The position numbers and the translations under genes are program-made. A stretch of DNA of 64,000 nt. Source: Rhodoplanes serenus (GTDB taxonomy: Bacteria; Pseudomonadota; Alphaproteobacteria; Rhizobiales; Xanthobacteraceae). The notes below the pieces were generated by a model. That model saw only the letters and a list, made by a program, of their open reading frames with translations. It had not been told where the DNA came from and ran no database searches. Shown here in pieces: positions 59,825 through 64,000 of the stretch. The stretch is taken from contig CAMDFO010000015.1 of the NCBI GenBank assembly GCA_945897515.1, forward strand, positions 16,187-80,186, in the 5' to 3' direction. Positions within the stretch are counted from its first letter, which is position 1. Each line of letters begins with the position of its first letter.

Positions 59825-61192
59825 TCAGCCCGCCACCGGCACGACCTCGGTCGCGGCCTTGCGCACCAGCCGCTTCACCGCATTGGATGCCACCACGGCC
59901 CGGCCGTCGGCATAGGCCTCGTGGTTCTTCTCGATGTCGTCGAGATCGTAGAGATAATTCACCATCAGGCCGTGCGACTGCGCGATGCCGCGCTCGCTGG
60001 TGTCCGCCAGCCAGTTGAGCCGTTCCAGCCGAGCGCCGTTGCCAAGATGGAACCGCGCCACCGCATCGGCCGGATGGCCGCGCCGGTTGCGCGCGCGGAG
60101 GAAATACCACGCGGCGGCGAGCAGCAGCGGTTCCTTCAGCGGCTCGCGTGCCTCGGCCAACTGCCACCAGCCCTGGCGGTCGAGACCGGCCAGCGCGGCA
60201 CGGTCCTCCTCGCTGAGCGCCGCCGAATTCTCCGTCTTGCGCTCGCGCTCGAGCCACTGCGCGAAATCCGGCACCGGCGAGAGCGTCACGAAGACCTGCA
60301 GCTTGGGATTTTCGCGGCAGATTTCCTGCACCACCTGCTTGATCAGAAAGCTGCCGAACGACACGCCGGCGAGCCCACGCTGACAGTTCGAGATCGAGTA
60401 GAACACCGCGGTCGACACCTTGTCGGACGGCAGCGCGTCGCGCTGCACCGACAGGATCGGCGCGACCGCGTCGGGGATTTCGCGGGTCAGCGCGACCTCG
60501 ACGAAAATCAGCGGCTCGTCGACCAATGCCGGATGAAAGAACGCGTAGCAGCGGCGGTCGGCCGGATCGATGCGGCGGCGCAGATCGTCCCAGCTTCGGA
60601 TGCGGTGCACTGCCTCGTAGCGGATGATCTTCTCCAGGATCATCGCCGGCGTCGACCAGTCGATCCGGCGCAGCACCAGGAAGCCGCGGTTGAACCACGA
60701 AGAAAACAGATGGACAAAGTCGGCGTCGACCGCCTTGAGATCGTTGCGCAGATCGATCGCGTCGATGAGTTGCTCGCGCATACGCACCAGCGCGCCGGTG
60801 CCGCCGGGGGCGAGGTTGAGCCGGCGCAGCAGCTCCTGCCGCCGGGGCTCGGCTGCAACGTGAACGCGAGCCGCGGTGGCGTCCGACGGGCCCTTCTGCC
60901 AGGCCGCGATGGCGGCATCGAGCTTGGCGCCGTCGGGGCCGAAGCGGCTCATCAGGGCTTCGAAGAACGCGATCCGGGGGCCGGTGGTCATGTCCGCATA
61001 TTTGGCGAGGATATCGCCGGCCAGCGCCGCCCCGGACGCCTCGCCGCGACCCGACAGCAGCTCCTCGCACAAGTCCGCCAGATTTTCAGAGTGCGCCTGC
61101 GGCTCGCCGCGCCGGGCGCGCGCGAGATCGAGCAGGGCGCGGCCGCGCTCGGTGATGGTCGCGAGCATTTCGCCGAAATACGTCGTGTTCAT
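59825..61192 (-). CDS. Malonyl-CoA decarboxylase
   Basis: A 455-residue enzyme releasing CO2 from malonyl-CoA to give acetyl-CoA. The helical N-terminal domain is about residues 1-130 and the catalytic GNAT-like part follows. Recognisable blocks are YEAVHRIRSWDDLRRRID, RRCYAFFHPALVDEPLIFVE, the catalytic-type VFYSISNCQRGLAGVSFGSF and FVTLSPVPDF, and the HGLMVNYLYDL end with NHEAYA. The start ATG at 61192 has GGGA; a GTG at 61219 is an alternative. It is divergent from a CaiB-type CoA transferase gene. Confidence 0.95.
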   Translation of the reverse strand: MNTTYFGEMLATITERGRALLDLARARRGEPQAHSENLADLCEELLSGRGEASGAALAGDILAKYADMTTGPRIAFFEALMSRFGPDGAKLDAAIAAWQKGPSDATAARVHVAAEPRRQELLRRLNLAPGGTGALVRMREQLIDAIDLRNDLKAVDADFVHLFSSWFNRGFLVLRRIDWSTPAMILEKIIRYEAVHRIRSWDDLRRRIDPADRRCYAFFHPALVDEPLIFVEVALTREIPDAVAPILSVQRDALPSDKVSTAVFYSISNCQRGLAGVSFGSFLIKQVVQEICRENPKLQVFVTLSPVPDFAQWLERERKTENSAALSEEDRAALAGLDRQGWWQLAEAREPLKEPLLLAAAWYFLRARNRRGHPADAVARFHLGNGARLERLNWLADTSERGIAQSHGLMVNYLYDLDDIEKNHEAYADGRAVVASNAVKRLVRKAATEVVPVAG

Positions 61193-61354
61193 TGCCAGTC
61201 CCGTCGTGCCCAACGGCACGTGATCATTTTAGCGGAAATGTTCAAGGGATTACGACAGTCCAAAACGAAGCAGCGGTTAAGGGTACCGGGCCTGGACAAA
61301 ATCGCGGCGGCACGCCACTGGTTCCCGCACGATGCCGCTATTTTAGGAGAGGAC

Positions 61355-62518
61355 ATGCCCGGTCCGTTGGCAGGTGTTCGCGTTTTGGAGCTGGCCCGCA
61401 TCCTGGCGGGGCCGTGGGCCGGTCAGGTGCTTGCCGATCTCGGCGCCGACGTGATCAAGGTCGAGCGCAGCAAGGTGGGCGACGACACCCGCGCCTGGGG
61501 CCCGCCGTTCGTCGAGGGCAAGGACGGCCATCTCGGCGCCGCCTATTTTCATTCCACCAACCGCGGCAAGCGCTCGATCGAAGCCGATTTCGAGAGCGAG
61601 GACGGCAAGCGCATCGTCAAAAAGCTCGCGGCGCGCTCCGACGTGCTGATCGAGAACTTCAAGGTCGGCGGGCTCGCCAAGTTCGGGCTCGACTACAAGA
61701 GCCTCGCGCCGGATTGCCCGCGGCTGATCTATTGCTCGGTCACCGGCTTTGGCCAGGACGGACCCTACGCGTCGCGCGCCGGCTACGACCTGATGGCGCA
61801 GGGCATGGGCGGATTCATGTCTCTCACGGGCATGGACGAGCCGACCCGGTCCGGCGTTCCGGTGTCCGACATCTTCACCGGCGTCTATTCGGTGATCGGT
61901 ATTCTGGCCGCGCTCCAGCAGCGTCAGCGGACCGGCAAGGGCTGCTACGTCGACACCGCGCTGGTCGATTCCACGGTCGGCGTGCTGGCGAACCAGGGGC
62001 TGAACTACCTGGTGTCCGGCGAGGTGCCCAAGCGGATCGGCAACGCGCATCCCAACATCGTGCCGTATCAGGTGTTCCCGGTGGCCGACGGCTACATCAT
62101 CATCGCCACCGGCAACGACAGCCAGTACGTCAAGCTTTGCGGCGTGCTGGGCGCGCCTGAGCTCGGCAAGGACCCGGCCTATATCGACAACAAGGCGCGG
62201 CTCGGCAAGCGCGCCGAGATCGTCGGCAAGCTCTCGGCGCTGACCGAAAAGATGGGCATGGACGATCTGCTCACCAAGCTGGAGGCGGTCGGCGTGCCGG
62301 CCGGTCCGATCAACACGCTCGATCAGGTGTTCACCGATCCGCACGTCATCCATCGCGGCATGAAGCTCGACATTCCGAGCGCCGAGGCGAAGGCCGGCAC
62401 CATCCCGGGCATCCGGACGCCGATCACGGTCGACGGCCAGCCGATGGCGTCGCCGAACCCTGCGCCGCGGCTTGGGCAGCACACGGCGGAAATCTTGAAG
62501 GAAATCGGCGAGGGTTGA
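61355..62518 (+). CDS. CaiB/BaiF-type (class III) CoA transferase
   Basis: A 387-residue CoA transferase. The start PLAGVRVLELARILAGPWAG, the SLAPDCPRLIYCSVTGFGQD block and the AGYDLMAQGMGGFMSLTG stretch with the probable catalytic Asp are all family marks. It moves CoA between carboxylates; with malonyl-CoA decarboxylase on the other side of the gap it may activate malonate or a related dicarboxylate. A strong ribosome site (TAGGAGAGG) precedes the ATG. A REP-like hairpin follows the stop. Confidence 0.93.
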   Translation: MPGPLAGVRVLELARILAGPWAGQVLADLGADVIKVERSKVGDDTRAWGPPFVEGKDGHLGAAYFHSTNRGKRSIEADFESEDGKRIVKKLAARSDVLIENFKVGGLAKFGLDYKSLAPDCPRLIYCSVTGFGQDGPYASRAGYDLMAQGMGGFMSLTGMDEPTRSGVPVSDIFTGVYSVIGILAALQQRQRTGKGCYVDTALVDSTVGVLANQGLNYLVSGEVPKRIGNAHPNIVPYQVFPVADGYIIIATGNDSQYVKLCGVLGAPELGKDPAYIDNKARLGKRAEIVGKLSALTEKMGMDDLLTKLEAVGVPAGPINTLDQVFTDPHVIHRGMKLDIPSAEAKAGTIPGIRTPITVDGQPMASPNPAPRLGQHTAEILKEIGEG

Positions 62519-62531
62519 ACTCTCCGCCGTT

Positions 62532-62565
62532 ATTCCGGGGGGCCGCGAAGCGGCGAGCCCGGAAT
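62532..62565. terminator. REP-like nested hairpin between convergent genes
   Basis: ATTCCGGG (62532-62539) pairs with CCCGGAAT (62558-62565), and inside it GCCGC/GCGGC pair around GAA. Located between the stops of the CoA transferase and the repeat-protein genes, it can end transcripts from both sides. The sequence type recurs in Bradyrhizobium-like genomes. Confidence 0.7.
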
Positions 62566-62577
62566 GACGCCAAACCA

Positions 62578-63720
62578 CTACAGCCCCTTCTCCGCGTCCT
62601 TCCAGCGCTGTGACGCCGTGGCGCTCGCAACAATGTCGTCGACGTTGGCGAGCTTGACGCGGTCGCGCACCAGCCCCTTGTAGAAATCGGCTTTCGACAC
62701 CGGCGGAACGTCGGCGATGATGGTCCAGCTCTCCCCGCCATCGAGGCTTTCGAACACCTGGCCGTCGGTGTCGGCGGCGTAGAGCCCATAACCGCCGTCC
62801 CAGCATTCGATGGTCAACGCGCTGAACAGCGCGCGCTGGCCGTTCGGCAGGCCGCCGAGCAAACGCTCCCAGGTCTTGCCGGCATCAGGGCTGCGGAAAA
62901 TCTTGCCGCGCGCACGACCAAGCTCGTACCAGTGCACCGGCCAGCCGACGCCGGCCGACATGAACAGCAGATCCGGCCGGTCGGGATGGATCACGATAGC
63001 GTCCGGATAGTTGGCCGCATGCGGCATCGGTATCTTGCGCCAGGTGGCGCCGCCGTCCTCGCTCGACATCATGCCGACGATGCCGTTGGCGATGATGATG
63101 CGATCCGGCCGAGCGGGGTTCACCAGGATGCGATGGATGTCGCACTCCTGCACGTTCGGATCGACCGGCAGCTCGACGAAGCTCTCGCCGAAATCCGTCG
63201 ACACTTGCAGCGAGCCGATCTCGACGCCGACCAGCAGGCGGTCGCCATCCAGCACGATGTCCTTGATATGACCGATGCGCGGCGGCGGCGGGAAGGTCCA
63301 TTGCGAGACGCTCTTGGTGTTGCGGAACGCCGGCAGCTCGCGCCAGGTGTCGCCCTTGTTCTCGCTGACGTAGAGATGCGCCGGCAGCGAGCCTGCGAAC
63401 ACCACGTCGCGGCCCTGCAGCTTGCCGGCGCGGCAGGACCAGAACTCGAAATGTTCGAAGCCCTTGTTCACCCATCGCCAGGTGATGCCGCCGTCGTCGC
63501 TGCGCGACATTCCGACGCCGCGGGTCGCGGCAAACAGCGTGCCGTCGTCGAGCGCGGTCACGGCGCTGACGAACACGCCTTGCAGCGCGCGGTGCTTGAC
63601 AGTCCATCCCCGCTCGGTGCGGACGAGCAATGCGACGCCGTCGACGGTGCCGACCAGGATGGTGTCGGATGGCCCGTTCGCACGCTGGATGTTGGTGCCG
63701 CCGTTGGACAACAGGATCAT
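62578..63720 (-). CDS. Asp-box (BNR) repeat beta-propeller protein
   Basis: A 380-residue protein with at least six S-x-D-x-G-x-T-W-type repeats (SRSDDGGITW, YVSENKGDTW, QVSTDFGESF, SSEDGGATW, FRSPDAGKTW, FESLDGGESW), each followed by a beta-strand, which predicts a sialidase/sortilin-like propeller. No signal peptide is visible and no catalytic tyrosine/arginine set of sialidases was seen. It is probably a cytoplasmic binding or scaffolding protein. Nothing follows on its strand but the shared terminator. Confidence 0.85.
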   Translation of the reverse strand: MILLSNGGTNIQRANGPSDTILVGTVDGVALLVRTERGWTVKHRALQGVFVSAVTALDDGTLFAATRGVGMSRSDDGGITWRWVNKGFEHFEFWSCRAGKLQGRDVVFAGSLPAHLYVSENKGDTWRELPAFRNTKSVSQWTFPPPPRIGHIKDIVLDGDRLLVGVEIGSLQVSTDFGESFVELPVDPNVQECDIHRILVNPARPDRIIIANGIVGMMSSEDGGATWRKIPMPHAANYPDAIVIHPDRPDLLFMSAGVGWPVHWYELGRARGKIFRSPDAGKTWERLLGGLPNGQRALFSALTIECWDGGYGLYAADTDGQVFESLDGGESWTIIADVPPVSKADFYKGLVRDRVKLANVDDIVASATASQRWKDAEKGL

Positions 63721-64000
63721 GGGTCTGCCCGGTTCGAGTGCGGTTCAAGTCTGTTCCATCGGGAGTGAAAAGCCAACGCTCCGCCGCCCCTGGTGTTTGA
63801 AAGGCGCGGGGTGCGCCTTCATTTCCTTTGCCCTCACAACGTGAGGGAGCAGAGCGCCGAAAGGCGCAGTGGGCTTTCGCCCCAGCCGGACCATGACGCG
63901 GCCCGGCACACGCTTGCGAGGCGTGTTGCGGCCAGTGACGTAGGCCGCTCGCCTCTCGGCGCTCCACCGCGGCATTTTTCAGCTCCGGGCCAAGCTTCTT
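63721..64000. other. Hairpin-rich non-coding end of the window
   Basis: Several separate hairpins occur in 126 bp: AAGGCGC/GCGCCTT (63801-63819), CCCTCAC/GTGAGGG (63831-63847), GCGCC-GAAA-GGCGC with a GNRA tetraloop (63854-63867), and ACACGC/GCGTGT (63908-63926). No protein gene is convincing; a minus-strand open frame of 76 codons across it looks like read-through of repeats. The block also contains the promoter side of the repeat-protein gene. Confidence 0.5.

Noticed and set aside
1..64000. CRISPR array, rRNA operon, replication origin or intact insertion sequence
   Set aside because: No regularly spaced repeats, ribosomal RNA signature, DnaA-box cluster or transposase with terminal repeats was seen on either strand.

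Overview
The window is GC-rich chromosome from an alphaproteobacterium, most likely a Hyphomicrobiales (Rhizobiales) member of the Bradyrhizobium / Rhodopseudomonas / Xanthobacteraceae sphere. The evidence is a tRNA-His with A73 and a G1:U72 pair, two phasins, a long PAS sensor kinase ending in an alphaproteobacterial HisKA core, four Bug/TctC-type periplasmic receptors, DUF1194 and DUF6460 proteins, and REP-like palindromes. No rRNA, CRISPR array, replication origin or complete insertion sequence was seen.

Layout. 1-6909: a catabolic/uptake block with a truncated ABC ATPase, a triple RidA-fold protein, an FAD monooxygenase and a NitT/TauT-type ABC importer with two different permeases. 6910-14017: a compositionally different accessory segment ending at the tRNA-His gene. 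It holds two uncharacterised proteins (one resembling the DNA-binding half of a tyrosine recombinase), a DEDDh exonuclease, a plasmid/ICE-type topoisomerase III interrupted by an in-frame amber codon, and a MUG113/GIY-YIG-like remnant. 14270-22267: alpha/beta hydrolase plus Bug receptor, an intact and a frameshifted phasin, a 1000-residue sensor kinase, then a hydrolase and a meta-cleavage-type hydratase. 22364-28576: DUF1194 protein, a ferric-iron ABC receptor and permease separated by a strong intrinsic terminator and without an ATPase, a ModA-like receptor, and a two-subunit CoA transferase. 28748-37571: AsmA-like protein, small envelope proteins, a MATE exporter, a GcvA-like LysR regulator, a polyamine-type PotGHI importer without its receptor, and a single-domain response regulator.

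37700-47319: glycerol kinase and glycerol-3-phosphate dehydrogenase on the same strand but apart, with two tandem Lin0512 proteins, a truncated Hsp70-like ATPase, a chemoreceptor with a CxxCH haem motif, a canonical RidA and a MetE-like methyltransferase between or beside them. 47404-54535: an aromatic-degradation-like module (three Bug receptors, a two-domain VOC protein, a Rieske oxygenase alpha subunit, an acyl-CoA-dehydrogenase-fold oxidase/monooxygenase). 54543-59209: OsmC, a SelA-like PLP enzyme with a cupin, a trypsin-fold protein that has lost two catalytic residues, and a class I amidotransferase. 59220-63720: nitroreductase and malonyl-CoA decarboxylase divergent from a CaiB-type CoA transferase, then an Asp-box repeat protein.

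Together the genes suggest a soil or plant-associated heterotroph with wide uptake of organic acids and aromatics. The most unusual points are the amber-interrupted topoisomerase, the recombinase-like protein without a catalytic domain, RidA domains without the usual arginine, the catalytically degenerate HtrA-like protein, and incomplete transporter sets. All functional calls come from reading the sequence; no database search was run.
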